Positions 43,875 to 51,830 of a stretch of 64,000 nucleotides of DNA are shown here, piece by piece. The stretch's first letter is position 1. The number at the start of each line of letters is the position of its first letter. The position numbers and the translations under genes are program-made. The stretch is taken from NCBI RefSeq assembly GCF_042701255.1, contig NZ_CP170554.1:4898001-4962000 (forward strand). Direction: 5' to 3'. The notes below the pieces were generated by a model. It made no database searches and was not told the DNA's origin. It saw only the letters and a program-made list of their open reading frames with translations. The stretch comes from Tahibacter sp042701255 (GTDB lineage Bacteria; Pseudomonadota; Gammaproteobacteria; Xanthomonadales; Rhodanobacteraceae).

Positions 43875-44789
43875 TCACTCCACGCCGGGCGGCGGCGGCA
43901 GCTCGGCGCAGCGCGCGACGAGGAATTCGCGCAGCGCCTGCACGGCCGGGCTCAACAGGCGCCGGTCGGCGCAGATCAGATTCAGCGGCGCGCTTTCACC
44001 GCGCCACTGCGGCAGCAGCGGCTCCAGCCGGCCGTCCTGCACGTCGGCATAGATGTCGAGCCAGGACTTGTAGGCGACGCCGTGGCCGGCTACGGCCCAG
44101 CGCCGTACGGCCTCGCCGTCGTCGCTGATCCGGTCGCCGTCGACCGTGACCACGCTGTCGCCGTGCGCGCCGTGAAAGCGCCAGCGCGCATGCAGCTCGT
44201 CGCTGAGCAGGAAACGCAGGCAGTTGTGCCTGCGCAGATCCTGCGGCTGCACCGGCCGCCCGGCGCGGGCCAGATAGGCCGGCGCCGCGCAGAGCACGCG
44301 CCGGTTCTGCGGCAGCAGCGGCAGGGCGATCAGCGCGGAATCGGCGGTTGCGCCGTAGCGCAGGGCCAGATCGACGGGCTCGCGATAGACGTCGGCGACG
44401 CGATCGGACAACTGCACGCGCAAGCGCAGCGCCGGATGGCGCGCGAGGAAGGCGTCGAGCCACGGCAGCACCGTATGCCGGCCGAGATCCGACGGCAGCG
44501 ACAGCTGCAGGCTGCCGCGCAGCGCCGAGCCGTCGCCGCGCAGCGCCTGCTCGCCGTCGGCCAGCGCCTGCAGCGCGACGCGACAGTGCTGCAGGAAGCG
44601 CTCGCCGTCCGGGGTCAGGCGCAGGCTGCGCGTGGAGCGCACGAACAGGCGCACCTGCAGCTCGGTCTCCAGGCGCTTGATCGCCGCGCTCGCGGCGGCC
44701 GGGCTCAGATCCAGGCTCCGCGCCGCGGCGGAAAAACTGCCGCTGTCGGCGGCGCGCACGAAGAACTCCAGCTCCATCAAGGCTTTCAT
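43875..44789 (-). CDS. LysR-family transcriptional regulator
   Basis: 304 residues. N-terminal winged HTH (ELEFFVRAADSGSFSAAARS, AAASAAIKRLETELQVRLFV, RLTPDGERFL) followed by the LysR substrate-binding domain (about 90-295). CrgA/DhcR-like group by its HTH. It is divergently transcribed from the VOC-OYE-ADH genes with a 120-bp spacer that includes AT-rich inverted segments (44815-44880), so it probably controls that cluster in response to an aldehyde, quinone or other electrophile. Confidence 0.92.
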   Translation of the reverse strand: MKALMELEFFVRAADSGSFSAAARSLDLSPAAASAAIKRLETELQVRLFVRSTRSLRLTPDGERFLQHCRVALQALADGEQALRGDGSALRGSLQLSLPSDLGRHTVLPWLDAFLARHPALRLRVQLSDRVADVYREPVDLALRYGATADSALIALPLLPQNRRVLCAAPAYLARAGRPVQPQDLRRHNCLRFLLSDELHARWRFHGAHGDSVVTVDGDRISDDGEAVRRWAVAGHGVAYKSWLDIYADVQDGRLEPLLPQWRGESAPLNLICADRRLLSPAVQALREFLVARCAELPPPPGVE

Positions 44790-44910
44790 CGGGAAACTCC
44801 GGCGCGATCACTTTCAATCAATACTTGAAACTGATTCGGTTTTAGCCGGGTTTTTCGCGATTCGTCAATCAATCAAGCTGCGCGCCACTTCGGACTCGAC
44901 GGAAACGTCC

Positions 44911-45324
44911 ATGGCCACGGCACCGCCCGACCCAACGACCACGCCGCGCTGGCGCTTCGATCACGTCAATCTGCGCAGCGGCGACAGCGCGCCGCTGCAG
45001 CGGCTGTTCGGCGAGGTCATGGGCCTGCGCAGCGGCTACCGGCCGCCGTTCCGTTTTCCCGGCGAGTGGCTGTACCGCGGCGACGAGGCCTGGCTGCATC
45101 TCGTGAGTGCGCCGGCACTCGGCGCAGCCGTGCAGTTCGCGCACATCGCGTTCCGCACCGACGAAACCGCCTCGGCGCTGCTGGCGCGCCTGCGCGCCGC
45201 GCAGTTGCCGCACGAGGTCGCCGTCGTGCCGGAACAGCGGACCGTGCAGATCTTCGTACGCCTGCCGGGCGACTTCGTCGTCGAGCTCGATGCGCCGGCC
45301 GACGCGGCGGCCCCGTCCGCCTGA
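44911..45324 (+). CDS. VOC-family (glyoxalase/dioxygenase fold) protein
   Basis: 137 residues. Beta-alpha-beta VOC fold with metal-ligand candidates His in RFDHVNLRSGD, His in FAHIAFRTDE and Glu in FVVELDAP, spaced as in glyoxalase-type enzymes. First of three genes probably cotranscribed away from the LysR gene; the following OYE gene starts 65 nt later. The substrate is not evident. Confidence 0.85.
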   Translation: MATAPPDPTTTPRWRFDHVNLRSGDSAPLQRLFGEVMGLRSGYRPPFRFPGEWLYRGDEAWLHLVSAPALGAAVQFAHIAFRTDETASALLARLRAAQLPHEVAVVPEQRTVQIFVRLPGDFVVELDAPADAAAPSA

Positions 45325-45389
45325 CGACACGCCGCCCTCCCGCACATCAATATTTTTCCACCATTATCTTTTCTTCGAGGAACGCACGC

Positions 45390-46485
45390 ATGAGCGACCA
45401 CCTGTTCCGCCCGCTGGCCCTGGGTGCAATGACCTTGCCGAACCGCATCGTCATGGCGCCGATGACGCGCTGCCGCAGCAGCCAGCCCGGCGACGTGCCG
45501 AACGCGCTGATGGCGCAGTACTACGCGCAGCGCGCCGGCGCCGGCCTCATCGTCAGCGAGGCGACGCAGATCTCGCGCCAGGGCCAGGGCTACAGCTTCA
45601 CGCCGGGCATCTACCGTCAGGAGCAGGTCGATGGCTGGCGCCTCGTCACCGATGCGGTGCATGCGGCCGGCGGCCGCATCGTGCTGCAGCTCTGGCACGT
45701 CGGCCGCATGTCGCATCCGCTGTTCCACGACGGCGATCTGCCGGTCGCGCCCTCGGCATTGGCGCCCGATGCCCAGGTCTGGGGTCGTGCGCAACGGCGT
45801 CGGCGGGCTGGTCGACTGTCCGGTGCCGCGCGCGCTGCGGCGCGAGGAAATCGCCGGCGTCGTCGACGACTACCGCCGCGCCGCGGCGAACGCGCTGCGC
45901 GCCGGCTTCGACGGCGTGGAAATCCACGGCGCCAACGGCTACCTGATCGACCAGTTCCTGCGCACGACCTCGAACCGGCGCGACGACGACTACGGCGGCA
46001 GCATCGTCAACCGCACGCGGCTGCTGCGCGAGATCGCCGCGGCCGTGGCCGGCGAGGTCGGCGCCGCAAGGGTCGGCGTGCGCCTGGCGCCGTACATCAC
46101 GGCACGCAACATGAACTGCCCCGAGATCATCCCGACCATCCTGCACGCCGCGGCCGAGCTGCAGCAGATCGGCGTGGCCTATCTGCATCTGGCCGAGGCC
46201 GACTGGGACGACGCGCCGGTCGTACCCGACGATTTCCGCACGGCGCTGCGCGGCGCCTTCGCCGGCCGGATCGCGGTCGCCGGCCGCTACGACCGCGACC
46301 GCGCCGAAGACCTGCTGGCGCGCGGCCTGAGCGACCTCGTCGCATTCGGCCGCCCGTTCATCGCCAATCCGGACCTGCCCGCGCGCCTGCGCCACGGCTG
46401 GCCGCTGACCGCGTTCGACGGCGGCCTGTTCGGCGGCGATGCGCAGGGCTATACCAGCTATCCGGACTACGCCGCAGCCGCCTGA
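45390..46485 (+). pseudogene. nemA: Old Yellow Enzyme (NemA-like) with one-base frameshift
   Basis: Reads as an alkene reductase/N-ethylmaleimide reductase: LFRPLALGAMTLPNRIVMAP, MTRCRSSQPGDVP, FMN-site LQLWHVGRMSHP, HGANGYLIDQFLRTTSNRRD, and YGGSIVNRTR. Removing one G from the run at 45781-45784 joins AQVW to VVRNGVGGLVDCP and gives a 364-residue protein, the normal NemA length. As written, the frame breaks at about residue 132. GAGGA lies 9 nt before ATG 45390. It would reduce activated C=C bonds with NADPH/FMN. Either a recent pseudogene or a homopolymer sequence error. Confidence 0.85.
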
Positions 46486-46514
46486 CCCCCTCCTTCCACT
46501 CACCGGGAACCGCC

Positions 46515-47531
46515 ATGAAAGCCGTAGGCTTCTACAAGAATCTGCCGATCGGCGACGAACAGTCGCTGGTCGATCTCGAACTGCCCGAACCCGAACCGGG
46601 TCCGCGCGATCTGCTCGTCGACGTGCACGCGGTATCGGTCAATCCCGTCGACACCAAGGTACGCCGCAACGCCGCGCCGCCGGACGGCCAGGCGCGCGTG
46701 CTCGGCTTCGACGCGGCCGGCATCGTGCGCGCCGTCGGCAGCGCGGTCAGCCTGTTCAAGCCCGGCGACCGCGTCTGGTATGCGGGCTCGATCGCGCGGC
46801 CCGGCTCCAACGCCGAACGCCAACTCGTCGACGAACGCATCGTCGGCCGCCTGCCGCAGCGCCTGGACTTCGCCCAGGGCGCAGCCCTGCCGCTGACCGC
46901 GATCACCGCCTGGGAGCTGCTGTTCGACCGCCTGCAGGTCCGCCGCGACGGCAGCGGCGAAAGCCTGCTCGTGATCGGCGCGGCCGGCGGCGTCGGCTCC
47001 ATCCTCGTGCAGCTCGCCCGCCGCCTGACCGGCCTGCGCGTCATCGGCACGGCATCGCGGCCGGAAACGCGCGCCTGGGTCGAAGGACTCGGCGCACACG
47101 ACGTCATCGACCATTCGCGGCCGCTGAACGAGGAACTGCGCCGCATCGGCGCGGCCCAGATCGACTACGTGGCCAGCCTGACCCAGAGCGACCGCCATTA
47201 CGACGCCGTCGTCGATGCGCTGAAGCCGCAGGGCCGCCTCGGCCTCATCGACGATCCGGCCACGCCGCTGGACGTCATGAAGCTCAAACGCAAGGCGCTG
47301 TCGCTGCACTGGGAGATGATGTTCGCGCGCCCGGTGTTCGAGACGCCGGACATGATCGAGCAGCACCGGCTGCTGAACGCGGTCGCCGACCTCGTCGACG
47401 CCGGTACGTTGGTCACCACGGTCGGCGAGCATTTCGGCCGCATCGACGCGGCCAACCTGCGCCGCGCCCACGCGCTGATCGAAAGCGGCACGGCGCGCGG
47501 CAAGATCGTGCTGGAGGGCTTCGGCGGCTGA
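46515..47531 (+). CDS. Zinc-type alcohol dehydrogenase/quinone oxidoreductase-like (MDR family)
   Basis: 338 residues. GroES-like domain (residues 1-120) with VDVHAVSVNPVDTKVRRNA and VLGFDAAGIVRAVG, then a Rossmann domain with GAAGGVGSILVQLARRL. The zinc-binding Cys/His set is absent, matching the zinc-lacking 'ADH family 1' quinone-reductase-like group. GGGA precedes the ATG; starts 29 nt after the OYE stop, so it is cotranscribed. Expected NADPH-dependent reduction of quinones or unsaturated aldehydes, complementing the OYE gene. Confidence 0.9.
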   Translation: MKAVGFYKNLPIGDEQSLVDLELPEPEPGPRDLLVDVHAVSVNPVDTKVRRNAAPPDGQARVLGFDAAGIVRAVGSAVSLFKPGDRVWYAGSIARPGSNAERQLVDERIVGRLPQRLDFAQGAALPLTAITAWELLFDRLQVRRDGSGESLLVIGAAGGVGSILVQLARRLTGLRVIGTASRPETRAWVEGLGAHDVIDHSRPLNEELRRIGAAQIDYVASLTQSDRHYDAVVDALKPQGRLGLIDDPATPLDVMKLKRKALSLHWEMMFARPVFETPDMIEQHRLLNAVADLVDAGTLVTTVGEHFGRIDAANLRRAHALIESGTARGKIVLEGFGG

Positions 47532-47544
47532 GAAGCCGCCGAAG

Positions 47545-47690
47545 TCGGGAATCGGGAATCGGGAATCGGGAATCGGGAATCGTCAGAGCCAAGGAAAAAG
47601 CCCTCCCCTTCAAGGGGAGGGTATGGGTGGGGGATGGGTTTTCGCTGTGCGGTTCCACGATTCCCGATTCCCCATTCCCGATTCCCCACG
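47545..47690. repeat. Composite repeat: TCGGGAA array, CCCTCCCC core, inverted array
   Basis: Five tandem 7-bp TCGGGAA units (47545-47582), then the CCCTCCCCTTCAAGGGGAGGG palindrome arm (47601-47640, related to 38971-39116), then inverted GATTCCC units (47657-47690). The two outer arrays could pair, enclosing the core. Confidence 0.75.
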
Positions 47691-47764
47691 TCGGGCTCCG
47701 CCCGACGGTATCCGGCGTTGCAGGCTTGCGGCATCATTGCCGCGCCCCGCACGCCGAGCCGCCC

Positions 47765-48784
47765 ATGAATCTTGCGCCGAGCCCCACGCCGTCCCTGCCG
47801 CCCGTCGATCCGCATGCGATGGTGGTCAACTGCGTGGCGTACTCGACCGAGACCGGCCAGCGCCTGCGCGACATCACCATCGCCGAGATCAGCGAGGTGC
47901 TCAAGGACAAGAACAATTTCGTCTGGGTCGGCCTGCACGAGCCCGACGAGAGCCTGCTCGAACGGCTGCAGGAGGAATTCGACCTGCACGAACTCGCCGT
48001 CGAGGACGCGCATGCGGCGCACCAGCGTCCCAAGATCGAGGTCTACGGCGATTCGCTGTTCATCGTCGTGCACACGGCCCAGGCCGTCGGCGGCAAGATC
48101 GAATTCGGCGAGACGCACATCTTTCTCGGCCGCAACTATCTCGTGACCGTGCGCCACGGCGCCTCGCTGTCGTATCAGCCGGCGCGGCGCAGCTGCGAAC
48201 AGTCGCCGGAGCTGCTCGCGCTCGGGCCGAGCTACGGCCTCTACGCGGTGCTCGATTTCATCGTCGACAACTTCCTGCCGATCGTGCGCGAGTTCCGCAG
48301 CGAGCTGCAGGAGCTCGAGCAGGACATTTTCGAAGACACGTTCAAGCGCGACACGATCCGCAATCTGTACGAGCTCAAGAAGGAACTGGTCACCTTGAGA
48401 TTGGCCGTCGCGCCGCTGCAGGACATCCTGAACCAGCTCATGCGCTTCCATCCGAGCCTGATCCGCGACGACGTGCGCCTGTATTTCCGCGACGTGTCCG
48501 ACCATGCGGCGCGCATCAACGAAGCGACCGACACCATGCGCGAGATGCTGACCGCGGCGATGAGCGTGAACATGTCGCTCGTGACCGTGGCGCAGAACGA
48601 GGTGGTCAAGCGCCTGGCCGGCTGGGCCGCGCTGCTGGCCGCGCCGACCCTGCTCGCGAGCTGGTACGGCATGAACTTCAAGAACATGCCCGAGCTCGAC
48701 AACGGCTATCACTATTTCATCGCCGCCACCATCGCGATCATCGGCGGCCTGTTCTTCGTGCTGCGCCGCGCGAAATGGCTGTGA
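47765..48784 (+). CDS. corA: CorA-family magnesium/cobalt transporter
   Basis: 339 residues. Long N-terminal cytosolic funnel domain, coiled helices (FRSELQELEQDIFEDTFKRD, IRNLYELKKELVTLRLAVAP), then two C-terminal transmembrane helices with the signature YGMNFKNMPE between them; final charged RRAKWL. Forms a pentameric Mg2+ (Co2+, Ni2+) channel in the inner membrane. Monocistronic; no Mg-responsive leader was recognised in its 5' spacer, which is largely repeat sequence. Confidence 0.95.
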   Translation: MNLAPSPTPSLPPVDPHAMVVNCVAYSTETGQRLRDITIAEISEVLKDKNNFVWVGLHEPDESLLERLQEEFDLHELAVEDAHAAHQRPKIEVYGDSLFIVVHTAQAVGGKIEFGETHIFLGRNYLVTVRHGASLSYQPARRSCEQSPELLALGPSYGLYAVLDFIVDNFLPIVREFRSELQELEQDIFEDTFKRDTIRNLYELKKELVTLRLAVAPLQDILNQLMRFHPSLIRDDVRLYFRDVSDHAARINEATDTMREMLTAAMSVNMSLVTVAQNEVVKRLAGWAALLAAPTLLASWYGMNFKNMPELDNGYHYFIAATIAIIGGLFFVLRRAKWL

Positions 48785-49209
48785 GCCGCTGGCTGTGAGC
48801 CGCTCGCCGGCGGCACGACGTAGTTCGTGAATCCCGTCACATGACTGTTTCGGCCCACCGCGCCGGACAGATGAGCGCCACCTGAACGGCACCGCCGTCA
48901 CGGCGAGAGGCCGCCCGCGGCGGCGGCAGTAGGGAGAGGCCTGACGCGGCGCCGCCTTGGCTGGACCAGGGGGAGGCGGATGCCACGTAGCGTCCGGCTC
49001 GTCCGTCTGCCAGGCCCCGTCCTATGCCTTTCGCCGATCACTCCACTACCGTCTTCCGCCCGCACTACTCCTGCGTACGGATCGTGCTGCCGCATCGCCA
49101 CCGGTCGAGGCCGCTTGGCGACCGGATTGTTGCGTCACAGGTCACAGCTTTGCAGGTTTTCACCATTTCGTTAGGATCGGGTCAAAATCCTCGCCGGCGT
49201 CTGCTTCGC
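48785..49209 (+). other. Upstream region of second ECF sigma gene
   Basis: 425 bp without a recognised gene; it contains the putative sigma-factor promoter near 49150-49177. Confidence 0.45.
49150..49177 (+). promoter_or_regulatory. Putative promoter of sigma factor gene
   Basis: TTGCAG (49150-49155) and TAGGAT (49172-49177) with a 16-bp spacer; start predicted near 49184, 26 nt before the ATG. Confidence 0.45.
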
Positions 49210-49803
49210 ATGCCCAACGGCCTTGATCCCGTGCCCGACCCTCCGTCGACCATCGATTCCGAGCTCGCCGCTCGCGTCGCGCGTGGCGACCGCCAGGCCG
49301 AAACCGCGTTCGTGCTGCGCCATCAGCGCGCCGTGACCCTGGTTCTGCAGACCCGCGTGCAGCCCGACCGCGTGCACGACCTGACCCAGGAAACCTTCAT
49401 CGTCGTCATCGCGCGCATGCGCGACAACGGCATCCACGATCCGAACCGCATCGGCGGTTTCCTGCGCCAGACCGCGATCAATCTGGCCAACAGCGAGCGG
49501 CGCAAACAGCAGCGCCAGCGCACCGACAACGACAACGACAGCATCGAGGTCGTCGTCGACGAGGCGCTGAGCCCGGCCGATTCGCTGGAGTTCCACGAGC
49601 TCGTGTCGCTGATCACGCAGCTCATGGACGAACTGCCGATGGAGCGCGATCGTGACCTGCTGCAGCGCTATCTCGTGCTCGGCGAGGACAAGATGGCGCT
49701 GTGCCGCGAATACGGCCTGAGCTCCGAGCATTTCGACCGCGTGCTGCACCGCGCCCGCGTCCGGCTCAAGGATCTGCTCAACAAACGCCGCGGCGGCCGC
49801 TGA
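49210..49803 (+). CDS. ECF-type RNA polymerase sigma factor
   Basis: 197 residues. Region 2 (about 30-95): ELAARVARGDRQAETAFVLR, VLQTRVQPDRVHDLTQETFI, VVIARMRDNGI with a Q-E-TF core binding motif. Region 4 (about 130-190): ELPMERDRDLLQRYLVLGED, a variant HTH YGLSSEHFDRVLHRARVRLK. It lacks a strong ATG context but ATG 49210 begins just before region 2. The next gene, 122 bp downstream, encodes a membrane protein with an anti-sigma-like N terminus, so they probably form a sigma/anti-sigma pair. Confidence 0.85.
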   Translation: MPNGLDPVPDPPSTIDSELAARVARGDRQAETAFVLRHQRAVTLVLQTRVQPDRVHDLTQETFIVVIARMRDNGIHDPNRIGGFLRQTAINLANSERRKQQRQRTDNDNDSIEVVVDEALSPADSLEFHELVSLITQLMDELPMERDRDLLQRYLVLGEDKMALCREYGLSSEHFDRVLHRARVRLKDLLNKRRGGR

Positions 49804-49872
49804 AGCGGACTGCCGCAGCACTGCGACCGGGCCTGCTCGCCGCGCCGGTCGACCGATTGCTGGAGAAACCGT

Positions 49873-49929
49873 ATGAACTGCCCCGAATCGACTGTCGTGC
49901 GCACGTCGCTGCCGCGGAGGCGCCGATGA
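49873..49929 (+). CDS. Possible 18-codon upstream ORF
   Basis: Strong GGAGA Shine-Dalgarno 7 nt before ATG 49873; the ORF ends in a TGA that overlaps the ATG of the following gene (ATGA). It encodes a basic peptide ending PRRRR. It could couple translation between the sigma gene and its putative anti-sigma partner, or be chance. Confidence 0.3.
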   Translation: MNCPESTVVRTSLPRRRR

Positions 49930-50627
49930 ACGCCGCCACCCCTGCCAGCGAACGCATCCGCGCCTACCTCGACGGCACCATGGACGAACAGACGCTCGAG
50001 GAATTCGAACTCGCACTGTTCGACGACCCGGATCTCGCCGAAGCCGTCGACGCCGAGCGCCTGCTGCGCGACGGCCTGCGCGAAATACAGGCCCGCCGCA
50101 AGAACGATCCCGCACCGGCCGTCGTCGTCGCCCTGCCGCCGCGCCGTTCGCCCGTGCTGCAATGGCTGCCGCTCGCGGCCAGTCTCGCCCTCGGCGTATT
50201 GATCGGCGCGCTGGCCGTATCCCTGCGCGCGCCGGCTCCGGCTACCGCCACGACTGTGACGCCGGCCGCGATCGGCGGCAAGACGCAGTTCGTCGGACTC
50301 AGCCTGTCGCGCAACGCGCCGACCGACGAGCTGTCGATACGCATTCCGTCCGATACGCCGCAACTGATGCTGCAGTTCACGCGACCGCAGGGCGCCGACG
50401 TACGCGACTATCTGCTCGAGCTCGACATGCCCGACGGCAGCCGTCAGACCTTTGCGCATCTGCGGCCGGAAAACGACACCAAGGTTTCCGTCGGACTGGC
50501 CGCGGCGGCGCTGCCGGCCGGCCGCTATCACGCGCGGCTCTACGCGATCGGCAACGACGGCAGCCGGCGCGACGATCAGGAACGCCGCTTCGTGCTCGAG
50601 CACGTCGCCGATACGGCGGCACGCTGA
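49926..50627 (+). CDS. Putative membrane anti-sigma factor
   Basis: 233 residues; GGAGG 6 nt before ATG 49926. Residues 1-60 (ERIRAYLDGTMDEQTLEEFE, LFDDPDLAEAVDAERLLRDG) resemble the helical anti-sigma domain but lack the H-x3-C-x2-C zinc motif. One transmembrane helix (about 78-98, WLPLAASLALGVLIGALAVS) places the C-terminal beta-rich domain (about 110-230) in the periplasm. Presumed to hold the preceding ECF sigma factor at the membrane until a signal arrives; inferred from position and topology. Confidence 0.65.
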   Translation: MNAATPASERIRAYLDGTMDEQTLEEFELALFDDPDLAEAVDAERLLRDGLREIQARRKNDPAPAVVVALPPRRSPVLQWLPLAASLALGVLIGALAVSLRAPAPATATTVTPAAIGGKTQFVGLSLSRNAPTDELSIRIPSDTPQLMLQFTRPQGADVRDYLLELDMPDGSRQTFAHLRPENDTKVSVGLAAAALPAGRYHARLYAIGNDGSRRDDQERRFVLEHVADTAAR

Positions 50628-50765
50628 GCGGAAGCCGCCGAGCGGCCTTCCGGTAACCCGCAGAAACCGCCTGCCCGGACGATCCCGACAGGGATCGCCC
50701 GAGAGCTGATACGAGCTAGTACAAGCGAGCGGTTCCCGGAGATCGTGCGCGGGCTTCGCCTGCGC

Positions 50766-50808
50766 CGGTCGAAAGAAAAACGGGCGAGGCCCGTTTTTCT
50801 TTCGACCG
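50766..50808. terminator. Strong bidirectional terminator
   Basis: A perfect 20-bp stem (50766-50785 with 50789-50808), loop GAG, containing A5/T5 tracts on the two arms, between convergent genes (anti-sigma and lgt). Both strands read as rho-independent terminators. Confidence 0.9.
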
Positions 50809-50826
50809 TCTGCGGTGTCGGCCCGA

Positions 50827-51711
50827 TCAGTCCTGTGCCGCGGGAACCGGCGCTGCGACGGGAGCGGCCGGCAGCGGCTGGCGCCGCGAGGCGATCAGCA
50901 GACCGATGCCGACGAGGATCAGCGGCAGCGACAGGATCTGGCCCATCGTGAGCCAGCCGAACGCGAGATAGCCGAGCTGCACGTCGGGCTCGCGCACGAA
51001 TTCGACGCTGAAGCGGAACAGGCCGTAGAGCAGCGCGAACAGGCCCGACACCGTATAGCGCCGGCGCGGCTTGGCCGAGAGCAGCCAGAGCACGACGAAC
51101 AGCACGACGCCTTCGAGCAGCAGCTCGTACAGCTGCGACGGATGGCGCGCCTCGTGATTGAGCTGGCCGGCCTGGTACATCGCGACCAGTTCTTCCTGGG
51201 TCTTGCCCAGATGATCCAGCGCGCGCGGGAAGATCACGCCCCAGGGCAGATCCGTATGCCGCCCCCATAACTCGCCGCCGATGAAGTTGCCGAGCCGGCC
51301 GAGACCCAGGCCGATCGGCACCAGCGGTGCGACGAAATCCACGGTGTCGAAGAAGCGGATGCCGCGCTTGCGCGACCAGTAGGCCACCGCCGCGAGCACG
51401 CCGAGCAGACCGCCGTGGAAGGACATGCCGCCTTCCCAGACGCGCAGCAGCGCGAAGGGATCGGCGCGGATCTGCTCGAAGCCGTAGAACAGCATGTAGC
51501 CGAGACGGCCGCCGACGATGACACCGATCATCGCGTAGAAAATCAGGTCGGCGTACTGGTCGTAGGTGGCCGGCAGACGTCCCTGCGCGAGACGCCGCTT
51601 GCCCAGCCACCAGGCGAACAGGCCGCCGAGCACGTACATGAGGCCGTACCAGTGAATCGAGACCGGCCCCAGCGACAGCGCGATCGGGTTGATGTCGTCG
51701 AAATACGGCAT
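50827..51711 (-). CDS. lgt: Prolipoprotein diacylglyceryl transferase
   Basis: 294 residues. First step of lipoprotein maturation: transfers diacylglycerol from phosphatidylglycerol to the lipobox cysteine. Seven transmembrane helices; signature motifs include SIHWYGLMYVLGGLFAWWLG, GGRLGYMLFYGFEQ, GGMSFHGGLLG (essential His), LGRLGNFIGGELWGR and the C-terminal AFGWLTMGQILSLPLI. Start ATG 51711 begins MPYFDDINP, at the family start. Proline/alanine-rich C-terminal tail. Divergent from the exoprotein gene. Confidence 0.97.
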   Translation of the reverse strand: MPYFDDINPIALSLGPVSIHWYGLMYVLGGLFAWWLGKRRLAQGRLPATYDQYADLIFYAMIGVIVGGRLGYMLFYGFEQIRADPFALLRVWEGGMSFHGGLLGVLAAVAYWSRKRGIRFFDTVDFVAPLVPIGLGLGRLGNFIGGELWGRHTDLPWGVIFPRALDHLGKTQEELVAMYQAGQLNHEARHPSQLYELLLEGVVLFVVLWLLSAKPRRRYTVSGLFALLYGLFRFSVEFVREPDVQLGYLAFGWLTMGQILSLPLILVGIGLLIASRRQPLPAAPVAAPVPAAQD

Positions 51712-51796
51712 GGGCGTCCCGGCCAGCAAGCGAAGCGCGGATTCTTAGGCAGACGCGGCATGACGTCCAGTCACAGGCCCGCAGCGGACGCAACGC

Positions 51797-51802
51797 TATA
51801 CT
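51797..51802 (+). promoter_or_regulatory. Putative -10 of exoprotein gene
   Basis: TATACT, 28 nt before the ATG at 51831; no clear -35. Confidence 0.3.
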
Positions 51803-51830
51803 CCGCAGCCGGTTCGCATTCCGCCATTCC

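Noticed and set aside
45066..47531. Single 821-codon frame across the OYE and ADH genes
   Set aside because: It follows OYE only up to the frameshift, then reads an Arg-rich wrong frame before entering ADH, which has its own start and ribosome site.
47545..47690. TCGGGAA repeats as a CRISPR array
   Set aside because: Seven-base units without spacers; no cas genes in the window.
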